The notes under the pieces were generated by a model that saw only the letters and a program-made list of their open reading frames with translations, made no database searches and had not been told where the DNA came from. 64,000 bases of DNA, from NCBI GenBank assembly GCA_963799455.1, contig CAWCXF010000008.1, forward strand, positions 1,240,001 to 1,304,000, written 5' to 3'. Positions within the stretch are counted from its first letter, which is position 1; every line of letters starts with the position of its first letter. This DNA comes from CAWCXF01 sp963799455. GTDB lineage: Bacteria; Pseudomonadota; Alphaproteobacteria; Rhodobacterales; Rhodobacteraceae. The translations under genes were made by a program, and so were the position numbers. Of the stretch, positions 54,051 through 63,350 are shown in pieces.

Positions 54051-55513
54051 GGATCACGCTGTAGATCACGACCGACGACGGCACGCCCGGCGCGGTCGAG
54101 GAGGCGGCGCTCCTGACCAGGGCGACCGAGGGCGCAGAGGATCTCGGCCTGTCGCTCGTCGAGGGCAAGGCGCTGCTCGCCGCCATCGAGCGACGCCTCG
54201 TCCGGTCCCAGGCCGAGGCCTGGGCCCGAGGACGGCGCGGCTGCGAGGGGCGCGGCCGACGGCGGCGGTCCAAGGGCGGCGCCCCGGTCGCGTTCCGCAC
54301 CTTGTTCGGCGATGTGCCGCTCGCCAGCCCGCGGCTGCACCGCTGCGCCCGTGAGGACGAGAGCGCACCGGCGGCCTCCTCGCCCCTCACCGAGCTCCTG
54401 CCCGACCACGTCGCGCCAGAGCGGCTTCACCTCGAGGCACGGTGGGCGTCGCTCGCGCCCTGTGGCGCGGCGGCCGCGATGATGGGGGACGGGCTGCCCA
54501 TCGGCGCCGGCCTGAACGCGACCACCTTGCGCCAGCACGCGCTGCGCGTCGGCGAGCGCATCGAGGCCGAGGTCGCGCAGGAGGACACCACGCTGGCCGT
54601 GGGGTGCCCGGCGGACTGGGAGGACCTGCCGATCCCGGGCGGGCGGGTCGTCGCGGGCCTCGACGGCGGCCCCGTGCGCTCGTGGTCCGACCGCACCCGC
54701 GACTTCGGGCGCATCGTCGGCCGCTCCATGCCCGAGGACGGCGGCCCGCGCGCCCTGGGCTTCGTCCACGGCCACGACCGCGAGCCGACGAGGCGCATCG
54801 CAGGCCCGCTCAGGGCTCGAGGCGCGGGCAGGCCAACCAGGGCGTCACCGCCCTCACCGACGGCGGCGAGGAGGTCCGCTCGCTCGCCTCTCTCGCATCG
54901 CGCCGTGCGGGGAGCTCGTCCTCCACTGGCCTCGTGGGCGCGGCCCTTCGGGTCACATCGCCATGCGCGTCACGGTGCCGCGCCAGCACCTGCGCGGCCT
55001 CGCCCATCGCGAGGAGGACGCGGCCGCCGACCTCCTCGAGGAGCTGGAGCGCCTGAAGTGGCTCCTATGGCACGGCAACGGCTTCCGGGCGCGCGAGGTC
55101 CTCGACGGCCTGCTCATCGGCCTGCTCATCGGCCTGCTCATGGACGTCGACGCCGTGGAGGTCGACCACCCGCACCTGCGCAGGCTCCGGACCGCGGTCG
55201 GCGAGATGGTCGCCGCCATCCGAAAGGACGCGCCCAGCCTGATCAGCTACGGCGAGCGCACCCGCGCCGGCGAGCGCATCTCGCTGCTTCGCGCGGACCT
55301 TTCGGTTCCTCGGCCTTCGCCGAGGCGACCGTCAACGCCGTCACAGCCCCGCGCTTCGCCAAGAAGCAGCAGATGCAGTGGACGCCGCGCGGCGCCCACC
55401 TGCTGCTGCAGGCCCGGACCCAGACGCTCGACGGCACGCTGCGAGGAACCTTCGAGCGCTGGCACCCCGGCCTCGACAACGAGCCCGAACCCGATCACGC
55501 CCGGGCGGCATGA
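54041..55513 (+). pseudogene. ISKra4-family transposase, multiply broken
   Basis: About 490 codons spread over three frames. It starts MRARITL and meets TAG at 54062; then LGLSLVEGKALLAAIERRLV, VAFRTLFGDVPLASPRLHRC, LTELLPDHVAPERLHLEARW, PADWEDLPIPGGRVVAGLDG (catalytic Asp), QANQGVTALTDGGEEVRSLA, LERLKWLLWHGNGF and, at the end, AKKQQMQWTPRGAHLLLQAR. The order and motifs are those of ISKra4. Frame changes near 54825, 54955 and 55295, a nonsense codon and a 12-base triplication (55107-55142, encoding GLLI units) inactivate it. Its 5' end overlaps the integrase relic on the other strand. Confidence 0.8.
55107..55142 (+). repeat. 12-bp tandem repeat in the ISKra4 relic (3 copies)
   Basis: GGCCTGCTCATC occurs three times (the last copy ends ATG), encoding GLLI repeated. 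It is an in-frame expansion like those in quiC, pcaH and the IorB relic. Confidence 0.85.
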
Positions 55514-55574
55514 CCACCCCACACTTCCTCATGCTCCCGCCGAATGGAGCCATGCCCGCACCGGGAGGGATCCT

Positions 55575-57506
55575 ATGCCAGTCCAACGGAAGCGATTTGT
55601 GCCGCATCTCGCAGGTGCCACGCTCGTCGCGTTCGCGCCGGTCGGGGCCGACGCGAAGGTGACGAGGCTCGAGGTCCAGTCGACGGCGCCGGCCTATGAC
55701 GGTCGCAGCTTCGGCGAGGCCGGCGCCTACGAGCGCATCGACGCCGTCGCGCACTTCTCGGTGGACCCTGCATCGGAGCGGGCCGCAGGCATCGTCGACA
55801 TAGACCAGGCTGCGGTGGGCGAGGCAGGGGAGGTCGAGTTCAGCGCCGAGGTGGTGATCCTTCGCCCCGTGGGGCGGGGATCGGGGACGCTGTTCTACGA
55901 GGTCCCCAACCGCGGCCGGAACCTGAGCTTCCCGCTCCTGAACCTCTCGGCCGGAAGCGGCGCCTTCACCGTCGAGGATCCGGGCGACGGGTTCTTGATG
56001 GAGCAGGGGCACACGCTCGTCTGGGGCGGCTGGCAGACGGGCCTCGCCGACGACCTCCTCACCATGAGCCTGCCCGTGCTCGAGGGCGTGACCGGACCCT
56101 CGCGCGAGGAGTTCATCTTCGACGACGCCGAGACGGTGAGCACCGGCGCGCTGAGCTACCCGGCCGCCGACCTCGACCCGTCGCAGGCGACGCTGACCGT
56201 GCGGGAGACCCCGGACGCGCCGCGCCGGACGCCGGAGGGCCTGTCGTTTCGCTACGTCGACCCGGTGACGATCGAGATCACCCGGCCCGAGGGGGTCGAT
56301 GGCGGCGCCATCTACGAGCTCGTCTACCCGGCGACCGACGCGCTGCCGACGGGCCTCGCCTTCCTCGCCACCAGCGACCTCGTCTCGTTCCTGCGCGGCA
56401 GTCCCGGCCACGATGCCGACAGCCCGCTCGAGGGCGTCGAGCGCACGATCGGCCTCGGCATCTCGCAGTCGGGGCGGTTCCTGCGCGACCTGATCTACCA
56501 GGGCTACAACGCCGACGAGGGTGGGGCGCAGGTGTTCGACGGCGCGATGCCGCACATCGCCGGGTCTCGGAAGACGTTCACCAACTACCGCTTCGGACAG
56601 CCCGGACGCTACTCGCGCCAGCACGAGGACCACGACTTCCCGGGCGACCAGTTCCCCTTCACCTATGCCGAGGTGACCGACCCCCTGACCGGGCGGACCG
56701 ACGGCATCCTCGCCGCCTGCGAGGCGAGCGGCACCTGCCCGCTCGTCATACACACCGACACCTCGACCGAGTTCTGGCAGGCACGCGCCTCGCTCGTCTC
56801 GACCGCGCCCGGCGGCGAGGCGCTCGAGATGCCCGAGGGCGTCCGGCTCTACTTCCTCGCGGGCGCGCCCCACTTCAACGGCTGGGGCGGCGAGGCCGAG
56901 GACCCCGCGACCTGCGTCTACCCGACCAACCCCCTGAGCGTGGCGCCGACGATGCGCGCCCTCGTCGTCGCCATGGAGGCGTGGGTGGCCGAGGGCGCCG
57001 CGCCGCCGGCGAGCGTGTATCCCGGCCTCGAGGGCGGGACGCTGGTGGAGCCGGACGCGCTCGAGCTGCCGCGCATCGGCGGGACGGTGCCCGAGCCCGT
57101 CGTCAACGTGCTGCGGGTGATGGACCACGGCACGACGCCGCCCGAGCCGGGCGAGGCCTACCCCGTCCTGGTGCCCGCCACCGACGCCGACGGGATCGAC
57201 CTGGGCGGCATCCGGCAACCCTATGTCGCCGCGCCGCTCGGGACCTACCTCGGCTGGAACCTGCGCGACGAAGGCTTCGCGCCCGGCGAGCTCTGCAGCC
57301 TGACGGGCAGCTTCATCCCCTTCCCTGAGAGGGAGGGCGAGGAGGACGGCCGTCGGCCGGTCGCCGCGCGTTACGACGGCCCGGACGGCTACTCGGAGGC
57401 CGTCCGCCGCGCTGCCGAGGACCTGGCCGGAGAAGGCCTGATGCGGCCGGACGATGTCGGCCTCGTGGTCGATGCCGCAGCGGCCTTTCCGGGGTCGGCG
57501 GAGTAG
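55575..57506 (+). CDS. Alpha/beta hydrolase-domain protein (Abhydrolase_10 type), exported
   Basis: A 643-residue protein with a signal-like leader (residues 8-26, ending VGADAK). The family pattern includes VTRLEVQSTAPAYDGRSFGE, GRGSGTLFYEVPNRGRNLSF, TLVWGGWQTG and the nucleophile region TIGLGISQSGRFLRDLIYQG (Ser in GISQSG), plus a late PHFNGWGG segment. ATG 55575 follows GGGAGGGA. These large secreted hydrolases are of unknown substrate; esterase activity is likely. It is intact and unlike its decayed surroundings, so it may be a host gene marking the edge of the mobile region, or cargo. Confidence 0.85.
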   Translation: MPVQRKRFVPHLAGATLVAFAPVGADAKVTRLEVQSTAPAYDGRSFGEAGAYERIDAVAHFSVDPASERAAGIVDIDQAAVGEAGEVEFSAEVVILRPVGRGSGTLFYEVPNRGRNLSFPLLNLSAGSGAFTVEDPGDGFLMEQGHTLVWGGWQTGLADDLLTMSLPVLEGVTGPSREEFIFDDAETVSTGALSYPAADLDPSQATLTVRETPDAPRRTPEGLSFRYVDPVTIEITRPEGVDGGAIYELVYPATDALPTGLAFLATSDLVSFLRGSPGHDADSPLEGVERTIGLGISQSGRFLRDLIYQGYNADEGGAQVFDGAMPHIAGSRKTFTNYRFGQPGRYSRQHEDHDFPGDQFPFTYAEVTDPLTGRTDGILAACEASGTCPLVIHTDTSTEFWQARASLVSTAPGGEALEMPEGVRLYFLAGAPHFNGWGGEAEDPATCVYPTNPLSVAPTMRALVVAMEAWVAEGAAPPASVYPGLEGGTLVEPDALELPRIGGTVPEPVVNVLRVMDHGTTPPEPGEAYPVLVPATDADGIDLGGIRQPYVAAPLGTYLGWNLRDEGFAPGELCSLTGSFIPFPEREGEEDGRRPVAARYDGPDGYSEAVRRAAEDLAGEGLMRPDDVGLVVDAAAAFPGSAE

Positions 57507-57509
57507 AAG

Positions 57510-58035
57510 GGCGCGCTGCCGTCCCGGGGCGCGGCCCATGGGGGGCCTTCGTCTCGAACGACAGCCACTCGCTGGGCCGCAAGGCGCGCAAGGGCCGCTG
57601 CGAGGGGACCAGAAGCCGGCCGAGCAGAGATGACGCCGGGTGCAGGTGCTCGAACCCTTCCCACACCGGTCCGGCGTCGAGCTGCAACCGGCCGGTGCAG
57701 GGGGCGATCCACCGACCCCGCTCCACCTCGCAGCCGTTCGCCGGCCACCGCATCGGGGCGGTGGAGAGCGCGGCCAGGATCTCGTCGAGCGTCGGGCGGC
57801 AGTCGCCGTCCTCGTCGGCGCAGCCCCCGAAGAGCGCGCGGTCGTAGCGCAGCCCGTCCCGGTCCAGCGAGGGTATGGCGAGCACTCGTCCTGCGGCCGG
57901 GGCGTCGCAGTCGCCCTGCCCCTGCTTCGGACGCCGCCCGCCGGCGGCGAGGCAGCTCTCGATCGAGGGGGGGTGGGGCACGAAGTGCAGGGTCCGCTCC
58001 CAGCAAGCTCCACCCGGGCAATCGTAGATGGACAC
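57510..58035 (-). pseudogene. HNH endonuclease-like relic (DUF1524/GmrSD_C type)
   Basis: The minus-strand frame from 58035 shows YDRALFGGCADEDGDCRPTL, DEILAALSTAPMRWPANGCE and VERGRWIAPCTGR, matching the D-DCRxTRxE..GC.V..G.W.DPYTG pattern of HNH proteins with a DUF1524-like core. The expected D-x-D/E-HVVPL box is blurred (GFEHLHPAS), and the frame then runs without stopping into the 3' end of the hydrolase gene, so the C-terminus is lost or shifted. The start at 58035 is tentative. Confidence 0.45.
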
Positions 58036-58105
58036 CTCCGGGAGCCTCGCGCGGCGGTCGCGGACGTGATCCGCTTGTCAGCGAGGGCGGCGGCGGAGGG
58101 GCGCG

Positions 58106-58430
58106 ATGGCGGGGGGGGGCTGGTCGGTGGAGGAGCGCCTGGCCGGGATCCCGGCGCAGGGCGATCCGCTGGAGAGGCTGGCCGCGACGGTGGGCTTCGC
58201 GGTGTCCCGCGCGCGCCCCGTGCTGGCCCGCGCCCGGGGCGGGCGGCGGCGCTGGAAGGGCGGCCCGGCTTCGACCCGGTGCTGGAGTTCCGGGCGCTGG
58301 GGCTGCAGTCGCTCCACGGGCCGTCGCTCGAGGCGACCGGGCACCCGGTGCGCGACCGCACCCGGACTCGGCCCCTCCCGCGCCGATCGTCGGGGGCCCG
58401 GAGGGGTCCGGGTGGCGAGTGAGCCGGACC
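58106..58430 (+). pseudogene. IS5-family transposase, N-terminal fragment
   Basis: Begins MAGGGWSVEERLAGIPAQGD and PLERLAATVGFAVSR, then after a frameshift FDPVLEFRALGLQSLHGPSL and EATGHPVRDRT: the start of an IS5/IS903-like transposase (normal: FDPVLMFKxLVLQxLxxLS..EYLVRDR). The rest, including the whole DDE core, is missing. From 58431 to 58553 I see only short AT-richer patches and no gene. Confidence 0.7.
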
Positions 58431-58553
58431 GTTCTCTCAACATTCCGAAACTCGGCCGAGATCGCAGCTTCGGGCCGACTCCCCCGATGTCGTGCGGGCG
58501 ATCCACTCAACACTCCTGTCCAGATTCCCCAGGCCACCTCTGTCGCTCGAGGT

Positions 58554-59421
58554 TCAGGCGGGCGGGATGAACATGCGCTCGCCCTCGCCCGAGCGCAGCT
58601 CACGATACGCGTGCCAGGTCGCGTGGCCGAGGACGGGGAACACGACGATCAGACCGAGGAACGCCGTCGCGACCGACAGGACGAAGAGGCCCATCACGAT
58701 GGCCCCCCAGGCCAGCATCACGGTCAGGTTGGTCCAGACCATCGCCATGCTGATCCCCAGCGCCGACAGCGCGTCGGTCCGCTCCGTCAGCAGCATCGGG
58801 ACGGCGAAGACGCTGATCGCGAAGGCGAAGGCGGCGAAGAGCGCGCCGACGGCACCGCCCGTCAGCAGCAGCGCCCATCCGGTCGGCGTCATGAACAGCA
58901 TCGGCACGATCTCCTCGGTCCCCGGGAACGGGACCATGCCGAAGAACAGCGCGTAGATCAGGACCGCGGCGCGCATCCACAGCAGGAACAGCCCCAGCAG
59001 CAGCACGCCCATGAAGAGCGCCGAGGGCCCGAGCGCATCCGCACGAAGACCATCGAGACGAGGCTCACGCGCTCGCCCGCCTCGAGCCGCCGGCTCTTCT
59101 CGTAGAGGCCGCCCGCGATCAGCGGGCCCACCACCAGGAAGCCCGCGAGCGCGGGGAAGAGGAAGTAGTCGAGCTCGAACCGGAACAGGCTCCAGACGAC
59201 GAGCGCCGAGAGCGCGAAGACGCCGAGGCCGTAGAGCAGGCTCGGCAGCGGGTTCGTCCACAGGTCCGACCAGCCCGCGCGCAGCCAGGCGAAGGCGGTC
59301 CGCCACGGCAGGTCGCGGGCGTGGGGGTTCTCGCGCGGCAGGGGCGGGACGACCTTGGGGATGACCCCGGCGGCGTGGGGGTTGTCGGGCGGCGGCGGGC
59401 GTCGGCGCGGTCGCTCAGCAT
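58554..59421 (-). pseudogene. DUF2189 membrane protein, frameshifted
   Basis: About 285 residues after repair. MLSDRADA at 59421, shift near 59398, then GVIPKVVPPLPRENPHARDL and WLRAGWSDLWTNPLPSLLYG, GLYEKSRRLEAGERVSLVSM; shift near 59037; then six hydrophobic segments including LFMGVLLLGLFLLWMRAAVL and the end WHAYRELRSGEGERMFIPPA. DUF2189 proteins are inner-membrane proteins often placed after cco genes. Function unknown. The two shifts are single-base and no conserved residue is lost, so a sequence error is likely. Confidence 0.8.
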
Positions 59422-59620
59422 GATGGTTTCGCCGCGCGATAGGTCGCGGCCCCCTCGACCGGAGCTTGAGGTGCGCGACGCAGTCGGGCTTCGAGGCGAA
59501 GGCGACGGCGATCAGATGCGCGTTGGCGCCGACGAACACCGCCGCGACGGCCGCCGCAGGGCGAGCGCGACGATGCGCTGGCGCGACCAGAGCGCCGGGG
59601 GCAGGGGCGGGAATGGTCAT
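59415..59620 (-). pseudogene. Small membrane protein after ccoP, frameshifted
   Basis: MTIPAPAPGALVAPAHR, then in a neighbouring frame AAVAAVFVGANAHLIAVAFA with SKPDCVAHLKL, and the end EGAATYRAAKPSC. One membrane helix and a short tail, about 67 residues once joined. The ATG overlaps the ccoP stop (ATGA) and the stop overlaps the DUF2189 start. I know of no characterised homologue; position suggests a cbb3-oxidase-associated protein. Confidence 0.5.
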
Positions 59621-60489
59621 CGCGGCGCTCCTTCCGAGATCCTGGAGATAGATCGTCAGGATCTTGCGCTCGGTCTCGGTCATGCGGCCCTCCCAGGCGG
59701 GCATCCAGCCCTGGCGACCATGGCCAGACGGTGTCGAACATCGCCTCGTCGCCGCCACCGTAGATCCAGAAGGCGTCGGTCAGGTTGGGCGCGCCGAGCT
59801 CCATGCATCCCCCGCCCGTCGATCGCCGTGGCAGCTGGCGCAGTTGAGCGCGAAGATCTCCTCGCCGGCCGTGAGCCGTTCGGGCGTGGCCTCGACGCCC
59901 GACATCGACTGCACGTAGTCCACGACGGTGCGGATCTCGTCGCGCGTCAGCATGCCGTCGCTCCCGAAGGCCAGCATCTGCGCCCAGCGCGTGTCGGGAT
60001 GGGTGGCGTTGATGCCGACGCGCAGCGTCTCCATGATCGTGTCGGCGTCGCCGCCCCAGAGCCATGCGTCGTCCACGAGGCTGGGGAAGCCCGGGCCCCA
60101 GCCGCGTCCTCGCCCGTGGCAGCCGGCGCAATTGTCGCCGAAGAGCGCGGTGCGCCGTGTCGTCCACCACGCGCATCAGCATGGGGTCTGGCGGATCTCG
60201 GTCGATCGGCCGGCGGCGATCCGGTCGGCCCAGTCGGCACGGGCGAGATCGAGCCGACGACCTCCTCCTCGACCTCCTCGCGCTGGTCGATGCCCAGGAG
60301 GCCCTTGGTGTAGGTCGTCACCAGCGGCCAGGCCGGCAGCAGGATCCAGACGACCAGCGCCCAGACATGGGTGACGATGACGAAGAACCAGACCACGCGC
60401 GGCACGCGGGTGTTGAGCTCGGTGATGCCGTTCCACTCGTGGCCGGTGGTCTGGTGCCCGGTGAGCGGGTCGCGGTCCTTTACCGACAT
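59617..60489 (-). pseudogene. ccoP: cbb3-type cytochrome c oxidase subunit CcoP, frameshifted
   Basis: The di-heme cytochrome c subunit that delivers electrons to CcoN. One N-terminal helix (VPRVVWFFVIVTHVWALVVW), heme site 1 NCAGCHG (about 60130), DDAWLWGGDADTIMETLRVG, heme site 2 NCASCHG (about 59840), the axial-Met region MLAFG and end MTETERKILTIYL. Both CxxCH motifs survive, but at least five single-base shifts are needed to read the protein through. Confidence 0.85.
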
Positions 60490-60686
60490 GGCCGGTCCTC
60501 CGTGCTGGTCTCGGGCCCGACTTGGGACCGTCCTCGTCGTCGAGGATGCTGCCCGCGGCGCGGTCGAAGCGTTTGCCCAGCGACGGCCAGAAGGCGTAGA
60601 GCCGTGAGCCCGATCGACAGGGCGATCAGCCAGAACAGCCCGAAGGACTTCGCCAGCCCACGAGCGATGTCATGCGAGACGTCCAT
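60480..60686 (-). pseudogene. ccoQ: cbb3 oxidase small subunit CcoQ, frameshifted
   Basis: MDVSHDIARGLAKSFGLFWL with one helix, then after a single extra base near 60605 TAYAFWPSLGKRFDRAAGSI and LDDED. The single membrane segment and acidic tail are those of CcoQ, which stabilises the oxidase. Lies between ccoO and ccoP, as in other Rhodobacterales. Confidence 0.8.
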
Positions 60687-60688
60687 CG

Positions 60689-61474
60689 TCACTCCTCCGC
60701 CACGGGGTTGCGTTGCTCGGGCAGGTCGGTCAGCTTGCCCAGGATCTGGAGGTAGGCGACGAGCGCGTCCATCTCGGTCAGCCGGTCGGCGCGGCCGTCG
60801 AAGGTGCGCACGCGGTCTCCTCGCCGTAGCGCTCCAGCACGCCGTCGGCGCGGTCGGTGAAGGGCCGCGCCTGACCGAGCGCGTCGGCGGAGGCGTTCGC
60901 GATCATCTCGTCGGTGTAGGGCACGCCCACCGCGCGCAGCGCCGCGAGCCGCCCCGGCAGGTCGTCGGTCTCGAGCGCCGCGTCGAGCAGGAAGGCGTAT
61001 TGCGGCATGTTCGATTCCGGCACCAGAGCGCGCGGGTCGACCAGATGCGCGACGTGCCAGTCGTCGGAATACTTGTCGCCCAGCCGCGCCAGGTCCGGCC
61101 CGGTCCGCTTGGAGCCCCAGAGCATCGGGTGGTCGTATTGCTCTCGACGGCGAGCGAGTAGGGGCCGTAGCGCTCGACCTCGTCGCGCAGGGTGCGGATC
61201 ATCTGGCTGTGGCAGGCGTAGCAGCCCTCGCGGATGTAGATGTCGCGCCCGGCCTGCTCCAGCGGGGTGTAGACGCGCATGTCGGGGTCCGTCTCGACGG
61301 TCTCGTCGATGGTGAAGAGCGGCGCGATCTCGACGAAGCCGCCGACGCCCGCGGCCAGGATGATGCCGACCGTCAGGCGCCATGGAGTGCCGCTCCGCCC
61401 GGTAGTGGGTCTCGGCGTGCAACTCGAAGAACTTGCGCGAACGGGGTGAGGAGGGTGTGGAACCAATGGGGCAT
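60689..61474 (-). pseudogene. ccoO: cbb3-type cytochrome c oxidase subunit CcoO, frameshifted
   Basis: The mono-heme membrane cytochrome. MPHWFHTLLTPFA at 61474, RKFFELHAETHYRAERH, helix VGIILAAGVGGFVEIAPLF, then YTPLEQAGRDIYIREGCYAC and HSQM (heme site CYACHS), LWGSKRTGPDLARLGDKYSD, VPYTDEMI and end EMDALVAYLQILGKL. Heme ligands are intact; three or four single-base changes break the frame (near 61395, 61137 and 60812). Confidence 0.87.
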
Positions 61475-61489
61475 GGGGCTACTCCGCGC

Positions 61490-63141
61490 CGGCACGGCCG
61501 GCTCCGAGGCTTCCGACGAGGTCGGATAGTCGAGCGCGGGCTCGGCGCGCGGCACGTGCCGGATGGTCATGACGACGTTCCAGAAGCCGATGATCGCGCC
61601 GATGCAGGAACAGCAGGCCGCCGAAAGCGCGCGCGATGTAGTAGGGGTGCATCGCCACGAGCGTGTCGACGAAGGAGTATTTGCAGCGTCCCGCTCTCGG
61701 TGTAGGTCCGCCACATCAGCCCCTGGGTGATGCCGCTGTTCCACATCGCGAAGACGTAGATGACGGTCCCCGACAGGGCCAACCAGAAGTGCCACTCGAC
61801 CGGCTTTCCACGAATACATCGTCTCGCGCCGCCACAGCACCGGCGTCAGCGCGTAGATCGACCCGAAGGAGATCAGCGCGACCCAGCCCATCGCGCCCGA
61901 GTGGACGTGGCCCACGGTCCAGTCGGTGTAGTGCGACAGCGCGTTGACGGGGCGGATCGCCATGAACGAGCCCTCGAAGGTGGACAGGCCGTAGAAGACG
62001 GCGGCCACCATCATGAAGCGCAAGCGTCGCGTCGTCGCGCACCTTGTGCCACGCGCCGTTGAGCGTCATCAGCGCGTTGCCCGCCGAGGCCCAGGACGGG
62101 CACCAGCAGCATCACCGAGAAGGTCGCGCCCAGCGTCTGCACCCAATGCGGCAGCGCGGTGTAGTGCAGGTGGTGCGACCCCGCCCAGATGTAGAAGAAG
62201 GTGATCCCCCAGAAGCGACAGGATCGACAGCCGGTAGGAGTAGATCGGCCGCTCGGCGCGCTTGGGCAGGAAGTAGTAGAGCATGCCCAGAAAGCCCGAC
62301 GGTCAGGAAGAAGGCCACCGCGTTGTGGCCGTACCACCACTGGGTCATCGCGTCCTGGACGCCCGAGAAGGCCGAGTAGCTCTTGGCCGCCGCTGAGCGA
62401 GGCCGGCACCGCCAGGTTGTTGACGATGTGCAGCACCGCGACGACCAGGATGAAGGCCAGGTAGTACCAGTTGGCGACGTAGATGTGCGGCTCGTTGCGG
62501 CGCGCCAGCGTGCGCATGTAGAGCACGAAGTAGGCGACCCAGACGATCACCAGCCAGAGGTCGGCGTACCATTCGGGCTCGGCGTATTCCTTGGACTGGG
62601 TGACGCCCATCAGGTAGCCGCGAGGCCGCCACGACGCAGAACAGGTTGAAGCCCAGCAGCACGAACCACGGGCTGAGCTGGTCCGGGCATCCGGGCGCGG
62701 CTGGTGCGCTGCATGATGTGGAAGGACGTGGCGATCAGCGCGTTGCCGCCGAAGCCGAAGATCACGCCCGAGGTGTGCACGGGCCGCAGCCGCCCGAAGC
62801 TCGACCAGGCGGCGTCGAAGCGCAGGCTCGGGCCAGGCGAGCTGCGCCGCGACCCAGACGCCCATGCCCATGCCGACGACCGCCCAGATCAGCGCCAGGA
62901 GGATGCCGACCTTGGTCGGGTCGTCGTAGTAGGAGGCAAGGCGGTCCTCGGACGGCTCGGGCTCGTAGAGCGCGTCGCCCACGACGACGAAGAGCACGCC
63001 TGCGAAGAGGAGCACGATCCAGCCGTGCGCGCCCATGGCGTCGCCGCGGCCGGCCATCGCCATCGCCAGGCCGTCAGGGCGACCGCCGTCAGGATCACCA
63101 GAGCCGAGCGCCGCTCGGCTCCGGTCAGGTTGCGAGATCAT
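61490..63141 (-). pseudogene. ccoN: cbb3-type cytochrome c oxidase catalytic subunit CcoN, multiply frameshifted
   Basis: The heme-copper catalytic subunit, about 540 residues once repaired. Recognisable: GYLMGVTQSKEYAEPEWYAD, IYVANWYYLAFILVVAVLHI, TQWWYGHNAVAFFLTVG (copper His), YIWAGSHHLHYTALPHWVQT, STFEGSFMAIRPVNALSHYT and DWTVGHVHSGAMGWVA (heme His). At least ten single-base insertions or deletions are spread through it (about 61605, 61683, 61807, 62022, 62086, 62213, 62294, 62391, 62624, 62682, 62835, 63070). No metal ligand is replaced. Dense indels without substitutions point to sequence error rather than decay. Confidence 0.87.
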
Positions 63142-63190
63142 GGCGTCTCCTCGTGCCGTCGTGGCGGTCTCGGTCGCGTTCCGGCGCGGA

Positions 63191-63350
63191 TCAGCCCGCC
63201 GCAGCGGCCTCGTCCTCGTCGAGGAGCATCCGCTCGGCCTCGCCGGAGAGATCCTCGTACTGCCCGGCCGCGCAGGCTCCAGAGGAAGGCGGCGAGGCCG
63301 ACGAGCCCCATGGCGAACGTCACGGGGATGAGGACGTAGAGGATCGTCAT
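63191..63350 (-). pseudogene. ccoS: cbb3 oxidase assembly protein CcoS, frameshifted
   Basis: MTILYVLIPVTFAMGLVGLA and AFLWSL, one membrane helix, then after a shift near 63270 QYEDLSGEAERMLLDEDEAA: a normal CcoS of about 52 residues, needed for cofactor insertion into CcoN. The ATG overlaps the ccoI stop (ATGA). Confidence 0.82.
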
